A DNA stretch of 64,000 nucleotides from Methylococcaceae bacterium (GTDB lineage: Bacteria > Pseudomonadota > Gammaproteobacteria > Methylococcales > Methylomonadaceae): NCBI GenBank assembly GCA_016715325.1, contig JADKAL010000007.1, positions 62,001 to 126,000 of the forward strand, in the 5' to 3' direction. A program made the position numbers and the translations under genes. The number at the start of each line of letters is the position of its first letter. The stretch's first letter is position 1. The notes under the pieces were generated by a model. It saw nothing but the letters and a program-made list of their open reading frames with translations, searched no databases and had not been told where the DNA came from. Below are positions 55,903-64,000 of the stretch, piece after piece.

Positions 55903-55973
55903 ATAGTACGGTTTTTGAGAACGTTATTCGTTATAGTAATGACACTATTTATTCGGCGTTCTCAAGAAAAGTA

Positions 55974-56996
55974 ATGAAAAAGCTTATTACAAACAACCGC
56001 GATCGGCTTGAGCAGGAGGTTGTCGAGTGGTTGATCTATTTGACTTCGGGAGAGGCGATGCCCAATGATTTTGCCGAGTTTGCTCAGTGGCAAAAACGAA
56101 GTCCGGCGCATAAAGAAGCATACCGTAAAATTTCCGGGCTTTGGGATAATCTCGATAAACCCTTACTCGCCTGGCGAGATCAAACGGATATTTCAATACA
56201 ACCTCAATCTTACTACGTCCAGCAATCAGCGGCAGCGTCCATCGGTATACAAAAGCAATCGCCTTTAAAAAAAATAAGCGGTTTTATTGTTACCGCTGTG
56301 CTTTTAACGGTCTTATTTACCAGCCTGTTTCCCGATTACCTGATTTCAACTCAAGCCGATTACCGTACCCGAATCGGCGAGCAAAAAACTATTTCACTAT
56401 CCGACGGCAGTTCAGTCCATTTGAATACTAATTCCGCTATTAAGGTGAATTACAACGAAAAGACAAGGACTGTCGAACTGATAAAAGGAGAAGCCGTATT
56501 CACCGTTGCCCATAACACAAATAGACCTTTTATTGTGCGTTCGGGAGAAGTCCGAACCCGTGCAGTGGGTACCCAATTTGTCGTTCGTTACGACAGCCGC
56601 CTGAGCTCGGTGACCTTATTAGAGGGTAAGGTTCTTGTGGCGTCAGATAGGGAGAGCAACATAAACCGAACAACGCTAACCTTAATTCCAGGCGACCGGA
56701 TAAGTTTTAGTGAAAACCGTCTCGATTCTGAAATTAAACATCATGTATCGGGTGCGGATGCGTGGCGAAAAGGTCGATTGCAATTCGATAACATAACGTT
56801 GGAACAAGCTGTGAACGAAATCAACCGCTACCGGCGGGGATCGGTCAAACTGCTTGCGTCTCAATTGGCTATGCGTGAAATCAATGGGGTCGTCGACTTA
56901 ACACAGATCGATGCTTGGCTCGACGCTCTTGAAACCCTGATGCCCTTAACAGTTTATCGGTTCGGACCGTGGATATTTATCCGTGCGAAAACCTGA
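55974..56996 (+). CDS. FecR-type anti-sigma/sensor protein, cassette D
   Basis: About 340 residues from ATG 55974; a TTG at 55899, overlapping the sigma stop, would add 25 residues and allow coupling. The cytoplasmic domain has EWLIYLTSGEAMPNDFAEFAQWQKRSPAHKEAYRKISGLW. A span follows (IVTAVLLTVLFTSLF), then the periplasmic FecR domain (RIGEQKTISLSDGSSVHLNTNSAIKV, LIKGEAVFTVAHNTNRPFIV) and a C-terminal INGVVDLTQIDAWLDALETLM segment. It is the partner of the sigma factor upstream and of the STN receptor at 57.6 kb. Confidence 0.9.
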   Translation: MKKLITNNRDRLEQEVVEWLIYLTSGEAMPNDFAEFAQWQKRSPAHKEAYRKISGLWDNLDKPLLAWRDQTDISIQPQSYYVQQSAAASIGIQKQSPLKKISGFIVTAVLLTVLFTSLFPDYLISTQADYRTRIGEQKTISLSDGSSVHLNTNSAIKVNYNEKTRTVELIKGEAVFTVAHNTNRPFIVRSGEVRTRAVGTQFVVRYDSRLSSVTLLEGKVLVASDRESNINRTTLTLIPGDRISFSENRLDSEIKHHVSGADAWRKGRLQFDNITLEQAVNEINRYRRGSVKLLASQLAMREINGVVDLTQIDAWLDALETLMPLTVYRFGPWIFIRAKT

Positions 56997-57076
56997 AAAA
57001 TAATTTGAGGATGTATGCGGAATAAGAAGCAGATAAACGTATTAAGAAATAACAAAATCGTAATAGGAACCAAAAT

Positions 57077-57421
57077 ATGAAATTATCGAAATTTTTAATG
57101 TTTGTATTAAGCCTTGTTTGTTTGAATGCACAGGCAGGAAATCTGATGAACGGTCAATGGCAAGCCGCCAACTGCGGGCAAAAACCGCCTTCGCCGACGA
57201 TCAATACAAAGAGCGTGGACGCTTTCAACCAAAGCATCAAGGACATCAATGCTTGGCAAGCTAAAGCCCAGGAATATTACAACTGCATTGTCAAAGAAGC
57301 GAATATTGATAACCAAATTATCGCCACAACGGCGAATTCCGCTCAGGATGAGTTTAAAAATGAAGTGAATCGAATCCAGAAAGAAGCGGAGGCTGGAAAA
57401 GCCAAAGTTGAAAAGGATTAA
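57077..57421 (+). CDS. small secreted protein with two cysteines and a coiled C-terminal half
   Basis: 114 residues with a signal peptide (KLSKFLMFVLSLVCLNAQA, cleavage after AQA). The mature protein has two cysteines (AANCGQK, YYNCIVK) that could form one disulfide, and a helical, charged C-terminal half (QDEFKNEVNRIQKEAEAGKAKVEKD). It sits between FecR and the receptor of cassette D, where other cassettes have nothing. I do not recognise the family. Confidence 0.75.
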   Translation: MKLSKFLMFVLSLVCLNAQAGNLMNGQWQAANCGQKPPSPTINTKSVDAFNQSIKDINAWQAKAQEYYNCIVKEANIDNQIIATTANSAQDEFKNEVNRIQKEAEAGKAKVEKD

Positions 57422-57547
57422 ACCGCTAGAAAACTTTGGTGTTATATGAATCATAGTGGGTAACACAAGGACTATCAAGGTTTTATGGCGCTCCGTAAAA
57501 ATAAATACGTTCTTGGTGGCTATCAAAAAAAATTTAAAAAATAGTAC

Positions 57548-57573
57548 GGTTTTTTATTGCCTTATTCGTTTTA
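57548..57573 (+). promoter_or_regulatory. candidate ECF-type promoter of the cassette D receptor
   Basis: GGTTTTT (57548) and CGTTTTA (57567) are 19 bp apart start to start, as before the receptors at 14852 and 20015, but the -10 core differs by one base (CGTT). Confidence 0.33.
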
Positions 57574-57614
57574 AGGAAAGTTTACATCTTCTTTTCTAAC
57601 TAATAAGGTAATTT

Positions 57615-60122
57615 ATGAACCGTAAAATGCTGTCGAAAATTAAATCTTTTAGAGAAAGCGGCCGATCGAATTCTTTTGTATGGCTGCTCGGCCTATTCGT
57701 GTTATCGGTTAATTATTCTGCCCATGCACAAGAAAAATTTTCGACTGGCGATCAACCTTTACGAACCGCTTTAACAGAGTTTGCGGATAAGTCGGGTATT
57801 CAATTCGTTTACGATGCGGCTTTAGTGGAAGGATTGACCGCTCCAAAGATAAGCAACGTTACCGATACTAGGCAAGTTATGTCGGAATTGCTGAAACACT
57901 CGGGAATAAACTATCGCTTTACCGGTCCGGATACGGCGGTGCTTTACCGGGCCGAGAAAAGTGAGTCTGAGTTAACGACTGCCGATTCGTCGAATCTTCT
58001 TCCCGTCGCACAAGTAAGCAATGATGCGGAAAGTACAGATAACATAACCGTATTGCCCAAAGTCATTGTTGACGCAGCGCCAGAAAATGACAGACTCAAC
58101 AATATTATCGTCAACAAGAACGATAGCCGGTTTGATAAATCTTATTCGGCAAAATCGTCTAGTTCGTCTACCAAAACCGATACGCCGATTATAGAGACTC
58201 CGCAGTCTATTCAGGTAATTAAACGTTCTCTCATAAACGATCAACAAAATATTATGGTCAGCGAAGCGTTAAGAAATGTCAGCGGAGTTACGACCATGAG
58301 TTCCGTATTTACCCCAGCGGCTGATTTCACTCGAATACGTGGTTTTGCCGCCGAACAACTTGTTGACGGCTTCACGCAATATTACAATCCCGGCGATAAG
58401 GAAAGCATAGTCAACATCGACCGTATTGAAGTATTAAAAGGCACTAACGGTATTTTGTATAGCGGCGGCTCCGGCTCGCCGGTGGGTGGGGTGGTCAATA
58501 TCACCTCTAAGCTGCCGCAAGCCGACCCGTTCGGTGAAATCGGCTTTAAGATCGGCACTAACAGTTGGTATCAGCCCTATTTGGATGTCAATCAACCGAT
58601 TAACGATAACGTATTATTTCGCTTTACAGGCGAATACACCAATTCGGGCAGTTATCTGGATGTCGTCGAAACCGAACGCTTTAACCTGAACCCGACCTTT
58701 ACTTTTACCGATAATGAAAAAACCGCATTCACAGTGCAAGCTAAAGTCTCGCGCTGGGAACAACCGGAATACCAAGGCTTGCCTGCAACCGGAACGATTA
58801 CCGGCGATTTCACAATACCTAAAAACACCTTTATCGGACCGCGCGACATTCCCAACAGCACCAGCGAATTCAACGGCGTGTGGGGAACGCTGGACCATAA
58901 GTTTAACGATGTGTGGTCGATTAATCTCAAAGCCCGTTATTCCCAGTCTGAGTTTAGGGAGCTTGCTCAAGCTTTATTAGGTGGCGATGCATTTTCCGAT
59001 TCACCGTTTTTTCCTCCATCGACGTGGGGTTTATTGAATGTGGAACTTTATCAGGAGCAAGAAGAGCGTAGTTTTTTGGGTAATTTAACGGCTAAGTTCG
59101 ATTACGGCCCGACCAAGAACACGTTCATGATCGGCGCGGACCACAGCGATTTTGCAGATAAAGGGTTTATAGATTTTCCATTTTCCCCCGGCTTCGTTGA
59201 CCTCAGCAATCCGGTTTTTACCATGCCTTTTACAAAGCCGGGATTAGGCGTCAATAATTCATTCGTCGATAACACCACCTACGGTGGATATGTTCAATGG
59301 CAAAGCACATTGTACGAGCGTCTGCATTTATTGGGTAGCGTTAGGATCGGTCATGTCGGCATCGATTATGCCAGTACATCAGGAGCCTTCCAGACCGATA
59401 AAACAAAATTTCTGCCTCGAGTCGGCGGTGTTTTTGATATTACGGATGAGTTTTCCGTATTCGTTAATTATAACGAAGGCATGAGAGGACAACCTTTCAG
59501 TGTATTTAGTCCCGGCACCACTGCACTGCCTGCGGAATCGAGAACGCTCGAAGGCGGGTTAAAATTCGATTTCGCTCATCAACTAACCGGTCAAATTGCC
59601 GGTTATCAAATTGACCGGACCAATATCGCGGTAAGTTCAGGCATATTCGGTTCAATTCCCGAAGGAAGACAAAGATCGTTAGGTATCGAAACAGACGTGG
59701 TATGGCAGCCGACTGAAGCCTTGAGCTTTTTGCTCAACTACGCCCACACCAATGCCGAATTCACTTCGGATCTTGCCGGTGCAGGTATTAAAAAAGGGAA
59801 TAAGGTGTCGTTGGTCCCTGAAAACTCAGGGCGTTTATGGGTCAATTATCGTTTTCAACAGCCTATGTTAAGAGGCTTGAGTATCGGAGGCGGGCTTTAC
59901 GCGCAGTCTGGAGCTTATTTATCCGACAACAATAATTTCAAAACCGATGGCTTTCATACCTTCGACGCCAGTGTCGCTTATGAGTACGACCGCTTTAAGC
60001 TGGCGGCGACTATTAAAAACCTGACCGACGAAGATTATTTTCAAACTTTCGGTTATCTCGGCGGACATGTTATTCCGGCGGAAGGCACGTCGGCTTATGT
60101 GACCGGGTCGGTCAAATTTTAA
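57615..60122 (+). CDS. TonB-dependent siderophore-type receptor with STN domain, cassette D
   Basis: 835 residues, AAGG upstream of the ATG. A signal peptide (cleavage after AHA) is followed by an STN domain (EKFSTGDQPLRTALTEFADKSGIQFVYD), PKVIVDAA, a plug (IIETPQSIQVIKRSLINDQQ, FTRIRGFAA, IEVLKGTNGILYSGGSGSPVGGVVNITSKLP) and a barrel ending in VTGSVKF. The STN domain and barrel are the most divergent among the receptors here, with an extra SGG/SGSP insertion in the plug motif, so its substrate may differ. It is followed 10 bp later by a Tat-type gene, probably in the same operon. Confidence 0.9.
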   Translation: MNRKMLSKIKSFRESGRSNSFVWLLGLFVLSVNYSAHAQEKFSTGDQPLRTALTEFADKSGIQFVYDAALVEGLTAPKISNVTDTRQVMSELLKHSGINYRFTGPDTAVLYRAEKSESELTTADSSNLLPVAQVSNDAESTDNITVLPKVIVDAAPENDRLNNIIVNKNDSRFDKSYSAKSSSSSTKTDTPIIETPQSIQVIKRSLINDQQNIMVSEALRNVSGVTTMSSVFTPAADFTRIRGFAAEQLVDGFTQYYNPGDKESIVNIDRIEVLKGTNGILYSGGSGSPVGGVVNITSKLPQADPFGEIGFKIGTNSWYQPYLDVNQPINDNVLFRFTGEYTNSGSYLDVVETERFNLNPTFTFTDNEKTAFTVQAKVSRWEQPEYQGLPATGTITGDFTIPKNTFIGPRDIPNSTSEFNGVWGTLDHKFNDVWSINLKARYSQSEFRELAQALLGGDAFSDSPFFPPSTWGLLNVELYQEQEERSFLGNLTAKFDYGPTKNTFMIGADHSDFADKGFIDFPFSPGFVDLSNPVFTMPFTKPGLGVNNSFVDNTTYGGYVQWQSTLYERLHLLGSVRIGHVGIDYASTSGAFQTDKTKFLPRVGGVFDITDEFSVFVNYNEGMRGQPFSVFSPGTTALPAESRTLEGGLKFDFAHQLTGQIAGYQIDRTNIAVSSGIFGSIPEGRQRSLGIETDVVWQPTEALSFLLNYAHTNAEFTSDLAGAGIKKGNKVSLVPENSGRLWVNYRFQQPMLRGLSIGGGLYAQSGAYLSDNNNFKTDGFHTFDASVAYEYDRFKLAATIKNLTDEDYFQTFGYLGGHVIPAEGTSAYVTGSVKF

Positions 60123-60132
60123 GGTGCAAAAG

Positions 60133-61035
60133 ATGGATCGCAGACAATTCAATAAATCCATATTATGGGCAGGCGCCGTTTCGCCTTTATTAGCAAGTTG
60201 TAAAACATCGGTCATTAACGATGCGTAGAAATCGCCAGTTTTGCCTGTGACAGATTACGGCAAAATCAGCAAAGATAAAGCGAACACAATGTCCCATAAC
60301 GCTCATGAAGCATTTATGGCCGTTAGAGAGCAGGGGTTTAAAATGATGGGGAATGAGCATATGGTTATGTTTCTATACCCCGGAATGAACCCTCTGGATT
60401 TAGTAGCTCCCCAGTACTTGTTTGCCTCCATGATGGGCGCGAAAATTTATTTGATCTCGTCGAATAACGATTTACAGCCGGTTTCGAGCGGAGGCGGGTT
60501 GGCAATTCTGCCGACCCACACCTGGGGAGAGTGCTACGCTAAGCCGGATGTTTTGTTCTTACCCGGCGGCGCTCAAGGGACCTTGGAGGTGATGAAAAAT
60601 ACTTTGTTTATCGACTTTATCAAAAACAAAGCGCCTGTATCGAAATATATCACCAGCGTATGTACGGGCAGTCTAATATTAGGTAAAGCGGGCTTGTTGA
60701 AAGGCAAACGGGCAACCTCGCATTGGGTAACCTTAGACATGCTGGCAAAACAAGGTGCAATTCCGGTTAATGAGCGTGTCGTTTGGGACACGCTATCGGG
60801 TACAAATGGGAAGATCGTCACCGGCGGAGGAGTGACCGCTGGTATTGATTTCGGTCTGGAAATCGTAGCGGCTCTTCGGGGGAAGACTTATGCCGAGGCC
60901 ATTCAGTTGGAAGCGGAATATAATCCGAAGCCGCCTTTTAACGCGGGTTCGCCCGATACCGCATCGCCTTTTGTTCGAGATAATCTCAAGAATATCTATG
61001 CGCCATTCCTGGTAGATCTTGTGTCCGTACTTTAA
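60133..61035 (+). pseudogene. Tat-exported DJ-1/PfpI-family lipoprotein gene with an in-frame TAG
   Basis: The ATG at 60133 (AAGG eight bases upstream) begins MDRRQFNKSILWAGAVSPLLASC, a twin-arginine signal ending in a lipobox cysteine (Cys23). A TAG at 60226-60228 stops translation after 31 residues. The same frame continues from there, with a TTG at 60241, into a complete DJ-1/PfpI-like domain: MVMFLYPGMNPLDLVAPQ, DVLFLPGG, the nucleophile elbow SVCTGSLILGKAGLL with its cysteine, and THHW-like ATSHWVTLDML. This is the domain found in isonitrile hydratase and AraC-type amidase domains. Without export the domain might still be made from an internal start, but the intended surface form is lost. 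Confidence 0.75.
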
Positions 61036-61366
61036 TTCTAAACGCCGGGATTTCTTTGTTTCAACTAAACGCAACTCTGAAATGCCGGCGTCTCTTACAA
61101 TGTTTGATCCCCATAAGAAGCTGAAATCCGATTATCGTTGCTGAATGTGATCAAATAATCGAGACATCTATTTACAGGAACTTATTTAGGGCCGAATCCA
61201 TAATTTCAGTCATGCCTTTCAACTTCGTTCAAGAAGAGTTCAATGTCAATACTCCTGGACGAAGGGCGAGCGGAGATTAAAACCACATACGGACTGCTCA
61301 AAAATCCTAAAAACCCCCATGTCTTGCCCAATGCGCTTTAAGCCTTCAAAGAATTCTTAAAAACTG

Positions 61367-61399
61367 TGTGATATGACACACCTACTGTGTCATATCACA
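61367..61399. promoter_or_regulatory. paired activator palindromes in the 61-kb gap
   Basis: TGTGATATGACA (61367-61378) and TGTCATATCACA (61388-61399) are exact inverted copies, centres 21 bp apart, bounded by AAAAACTG and CAGTTTTT. They are about 275 bp above the -12 element at 61668, farther than elsewhere. The 827-bp gap 61036-61862 contains no gene I can support. Confidence 0.68.
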
Positions 61400-61461
61400 C
61401 AGTTTTTATTGGAAGCCGCGTGGAATAAGGGTTTTCAGTGGTTGCTTCAAATCGATAATTG

Positions 61462-61473
61462 CGTGATATGACA
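61462..61473. promoter_or_regulatory. single activator palindrome in the 61-kb gap
   Basis: CGTGATATGACA, followed by CACTTTT, lies about 200 bp above the -12 element at 61668. Confidence 0.55.
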
Positions 61474-61653
61474 CACTTTTCATTGCAACGAAAGGAAAGG
61501 GGAGTGAATGCTGAGTGTTTTCGCAAAATTAACTGAGTGAAGCGAAAATTGAAAAATAATAACTAATTATATTTAATCATATAGTTATATAGCTTTTTTA
61601 ATAAATAATTCAAGAGTAATAGCCGATTATTAGCGGTAGTTTTTACAAAAATA

Positions 61654-61671
61654 TTGGCATGTAAAATGCTT
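61654..61671 (+). promoter_or_regulatory. sigma-54-type promoter of the M41-like gene
   Basis: TTGGCATGTAAAATGCTT has GG at 61656-61657 and GC at 61668-61669 with N10 between them. The -12 element is ATGCTT instead of TTGCTT. The leader to 61863 would be about 180 nt. Confidence 0.58.
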
Positions 61672-61862
61672 TATATTCAAGGTCTCAGCCGAGGTTTCAT
61701 AGACATTAACTTCCTTAAGCTTCGTCTGAGCATTGCAGTATTGCTTAATGCAACTTTTGGAATTTAATCGTCCCCATTAGTTGAAAGCATCCTTCCTCTC
61801 TTAGCGGATTGATAGCAATTAATCAAGCGCGATTAATCCGCTCTTTTTAATTTGAGGTGCCT

Positions 61863-62591
61863 ATGAAATTTGAACAAAACGAGACGCTTATTAACAAATC
61901 GCCCATGCGAGTTAGCAAACGAAATGCTTATCATCAAGCCGGTTATTCAGTGTCGATACATTTAGGTAATAAACAAAAGAAATTACCGGCAGTGCATTTT
62001 CAGATTGCTATTACTTCTCCCCGACAAGAACCGCTGGTATCGAGGCGGTATGTTAGACTTCCTGTCAAACAGACGGTTAAATTAGAAGGCGGTCGCTTGA
62101 TAGAAAGTTTACCGAACTCCTATGACGCTGCGGTTAAACGATTAAGTCCCAGCCAAAAACAACAGTGCCAAGACGCCTTTGAAGCCGATGTAATCAATAT
62201 CTTGACCGGATCGTTGGCCGAGGCCAAATATGTTGCACTTCGCGACGGTGAAGTTTTCAACGCCAATCTAATCTATTTAGGTGCGTTGAGATTTTACGGA
62301 GGCAGTATGGACTTACAACTCATCAACGAATACATGGCCTGTATGATGCCGGACGATCCTCAAAAGCAGCAATCGAGGTTGGCGGAGTTGTTTTTACAGG
62401 CTTATAGCTTTATTAACGATAAAGATAACTGGTTTATTATTGCCAACCTAGCGGAAACGATAACGAATTTTCCTAAAGATCTTTATACATGCGAAGAATT
62501 GATTCACATAATTGAGTCGGCTAACCCGATGAATATCGAGAGGTTTCCAAAATCAAGTTCGTATATAGCAGCAACTTTAACCGCTTATTGA
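61863..62591 (+). CDS. protein resembling an inactive M41 (FtsH-type) peptidase domain
   Basis: About 242 residues from ATG 61863, with GAGGTG as ribosome site. No signal peptide or membrane span is visible. The N-terminal AYHQAGYSVSIHL aligns by eye with the HEAGH zinc motif of M41 peptidases but has Q for the catalytic E and Y for the second H. Later, ILTGSLAEAKYVALRD resembles the LAGxAAE block, and YGGSMDLQLINEYM the GGxxDLxxA block that carries the third ligand in that family. If the reading is right it is a catalytically dead relative, perhaps a binding protein. It lies below palindromes and a sigma-54-like promoter. Function unknown. Confidence 0.62.
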   Translation: MKFEQNETLINKSPMRVSKRNAYHQAGYSVSIHLGNKQKKLPAVHFQIAITSPRQEPLVSRRYVRLPVKQTVKLEGGRLIESLPNSYDAAVKRLSPSQKQQCQDAFEADVINILTGSLAEAKYVALRDGEVFNANLIYLGALRFYGGSMDLQLINEYMACMMPDDPQKQQSRLAELFLQAYSFINDKDNWFIIANLAETITNFPKDLYTCEELIHIIESANPMNIERFPKSSSYIAATLTAY

Positions 62592-62803
62592 CGTCAATTC
62601 GGCGGCAGTTTTTCTATAGATGGATAATTTCACAAATTGATCGGAAACAGTAAGAAATCGTTCATCGTTCACTCGGCGAACAATCAAGCAATCGGTTGAT
62701 GCTGCACAATATAAAGCTGAGTGTTTAGTCTGAGTTTGCGTTTGGAATAGTGATTTTTTTGTCTAATCAACCCCATAATCGACGAAAATAAAAGCAAAAG
62801 TTA

Positions 62804-63316
62804 ATGCTATTTTCCTTAAACGTCTCTTTTGAGTTGCTTTTTCGTCGCCATCAGCAGGAATTACTACGTTTTGCCGGGCAATATTCAAATGATGAAGTTG
62901 CCGAGGATTTGGTACAAGAAGCCTATCTTCGTTTAATTCGTCAGGCACAGACGGAAAAAATCGACAATCCTCGAGCCTATCTGTATAAAATCACGCGAAA
63001 TCTCAGCGCCGATTATTTGCGGCAAGGGCAAATCCGTTCGCGCTATCATGAGGATAGCGAATTTGAACTGGAGCAGGTTGCCGACCCGCAGCCGGAGCTT
63101 GACGCCGAAGTCGAAGCGCAAGCGAAGTTGCAACGCTGTTTAGATGCGTTGGATAACTTGCCTGAAGTTTATCGACATGTGTTCTTGTTGCACAGGATTG
63201 ACGGCATGACTTATGCTGAAATCGGTAAAGCCTTGCAAATCCCTGCCCGAACCGTTGAGCGTTACGCTGCTAAGGCGCTGGCGCATTGTTTCGCAAAAGC
63301 CCACGATAGCTTTTAG
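62804..63316 (+). CDS. FecI-type ECF RNA polymerase sigma factor, cassette E
   Basis: A 170-residue ECF sigma factor: region 2 DEVAEDLVQEAYLRLIRQAQTEKIDNPRAYLYKITRNLSADYLRQGQ, region 4 LPEVYRHVFLLHRIDGMTYAEIGKALQIPARTVERYAAKALAHCFAKA. Its recognition helix (PARTVERYAAKAL) differs from the others. Unlike cassettes A to D, no palindrome or GG-N10-GC promoter is seen in the 212 bp before it, so it may be outside the shared regulon or be read through from 61863. Confidence 0.9.
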   Translation: MLFSLNVSFELLFRRHQQELLRFAGQYSNDEVAEDLVQEAYLRLIRQAQTEKIDNPRAYLYKITRNLSADYLRQGQIRSRYHEDSEFELEQVADPQPELDAEVEAQAKLQRCLDALDNLPEVYRHVFLLHRIDGMTYAEIGKALQIPARTVERYAAKALAHCFAKAHDSF

Positions 63317-63402
63317 GCTAACATAGCCTGTAAAATTAGTGGCGGTTAATAGATAGGCAAACCGTCATATAAGCATCACGTTTATAAAAAACCATAACAC
63401 TG

Positions 63403-64000
63403 ATGGCATCACTCCCAACAAAACCCACTACTGACCAGTATGAACAAGCCAGCTATTGGGTTAGCCTACTGCATGACGGCGATTGTTCGCCAAAGAAACA
63501 CCATGATTTTCTAGCCTGGCTAGATGAAAATACGTTTAATCAGAAAGCATATCAAGAAGTCGAAGCGTATTGGCAGCAATTGGATGGCCTGGAAACGATA
63601 GTGAAACCGCAGCTTGATGCGGCCCGAAGCGCGGTCCGGCAGCCGCAAAGCGGGCGGAGGCGTTCGTTTCTAAGACAATCCTTAGCATTAGCGGCATTAG
63701 TCTTTTTGATGGTTATTGCCGCGCCGATGGTGCAATTATGCCTTGATAACGGCAGTTACCGAACCGCTAAAGGCGAACAGAAGCAAATCCTACTAAGTGA
63801 CGGAAGCCGAATTGATCTCAACACCGAAACCGAAATCCATGTCAATTATACGCTCTTTAATCGCAAGATTAAGTTAGAAAAAGGTGAAGCCTTATTTACT
63901 GTAAAACATATTGCAGAAATGCCGTTCGAAGTTGCTGCTTCCGACAGCATTATTCGCGATATAGGCACCCAATTTAATGTTTACAAACAAGCCGACAACG
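63403..64000 (+). CDS. FecR-type anti-sigma/sensor protein, cassette E (cut by the window end)
   Basis: From ATG 63403 the frame is open to the window edge, about 199 residues. The cytoplasmic domain has ASYWVSLLHDGDCSPKKHHDFLAWLDENTFNQKAYQEVEAYWQQL, then a span (LALAALVFLMVIAAPMVQL) and the periplasmic FecR domain (RTAKGEQKQILLSDGSRIDLNTETEIHV, LEKGEALFTVKHIAEMPFEV). The missing third would hold the C-terminal STN-like part. A receptor gene is expected to the right. Confidence 0.88.
   Translation, partial: MASLPTKPTTDQYEQASYWVSLLHDGDCSPKKHHDFLAWLDENTFNQKAYQEVEAYWQQLDGLETIVKPQLDAARSAVRQPQSGRRRSFLRQSLALAALVFLMVIAAPMVQLCLDNGSYRTAKGEQKQILLSDGSRIDLNTETEIHVNYTLFNRKIKLEKGEALFTVKHIAEMPFEVAASDSIIRDIGTQFNVYKQADN

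Noticed and set aside
5773..60228. In-frame TAG codons (5773 and 60226) as recoded sense codons
   Set aside because: Several clearly real genes in the window end in TAG (for example at 14541, 40332, 41909, 45647 and 63314), and no recoding apparatus is seen. Nonsense mutations are simpler.
10905..61473. The recurring palindromes as a CRISPR array or MITE family
   Set aside because: Copies are 12-20 bp, scattered over 50 kb, lie only in intergenic regions, lack spacers and target duplications, and are phased relative to promoter-like elements. That fits operators better than repeats or transposons.
10905..61473. The palindromes as CRP or FNR sites
   Set aside because: The TGTGA half-site recalls CRP, but CRP needs six bases between TGTGA and TCACA. 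Here the half-sites are separated by only two. The FNR half-site TTGAT is absent.
1..64000. rRNA, tRNA or riboswitch genes
   Set aside because: I saw no tRNA cloverleaf with a TTCGA-type loop, no rRNA block and no known riboswitch core. Absence of evidence from reading by eye only.

Overview
The window looks like chromosome from a gammaproteobacterial methanotroph (Methylococcales-like). The main reason is a locus at 11.3-14.5 kb that resembles the copper-repressible CorA/CorB (MopE/SACCP) pair described from type I methanotrophs. The rest is dense in outer-membrane metal uptake: six more or less complete TonB-dependent receptors plus a decayed one at the left edge, five FecI-type sigma / FecR sensor pairs, three PepSY membrane proteins and three very large outer-membrane barrels. 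The organism assignment is inference; no rRNA, tRNA or housekeeping marker is present.

Layout. 1-0.83 kb: 3' end of a TonB-receptor pseudogene. 1-10.7 kb: a zinc-limitation block (Zur regulator with a Zur-box-like palindrome, ZnuD-type receptor, two overlapping COG0523 GTPases) into which a dead SIR2/DUF4020-type gene is placed; that gene carries an internal TAG and an IS630-type insertion. 11.3-17.4 kb: CorA-like secreted protein, small secreted protein, di-haem peroxidase, TonB receptor. 17.5-40.3 kb: GrpB, then three repeated cassettes FecI-FecR-receptor-PepSY (the second receptor is broken by a second copy of the same IS), a Cys/His-rich small protein, and a receptor without the signalling domain. 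40.4-45.6 kb: GNAT, then an ABC transporter operon ending in a permease-metalloprotease fusion. 45.7-54.7 kb, minus strand: three paralogous ~900-residue barrels, the middle one frameshifted. 55.4-61.0 kb: fourth FecI-FecR-receptor set plus a broken Tat-lipoprotein DJ-1/PfpI gene. 61.9-64 kb: a degenerate M41-peptidase-like protein and a fifth FecI-FecR pair running off the end.

The strongest new signal is regulatory. A 12-bp palindrome, TGTSATWTSACA, recurs about 20 times, only between genes, usually as pairs 20-22 bp apart (one pair 30 bp). About 80-125 bp downstream of seven pairs there is a GG-N10-GC element of the form GGC..T..TATTGCTT, the sigma-54 -24/-12 signature (one has TG for GG). 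These sit before corA, three of the five FecI genes in canonical form (a fourth has the TG variant), the receptor at 38 kb, both barrel transcription units and the 61.9 kb gene. The arrangement predicts one enhancer-binding activator, not encoded here, that turns on the CorA/CorB locus, the barrels and the ECF sigma factors together; the sigma factors would then drive their own receptors and PepSY genes, several of which share a GG(N5)-N12-CGTCTT promoter-like motif. Because CorA is copper-repressed in its known relatives, a copper-starvation regulon is the leading hypothesis. That step is inference.
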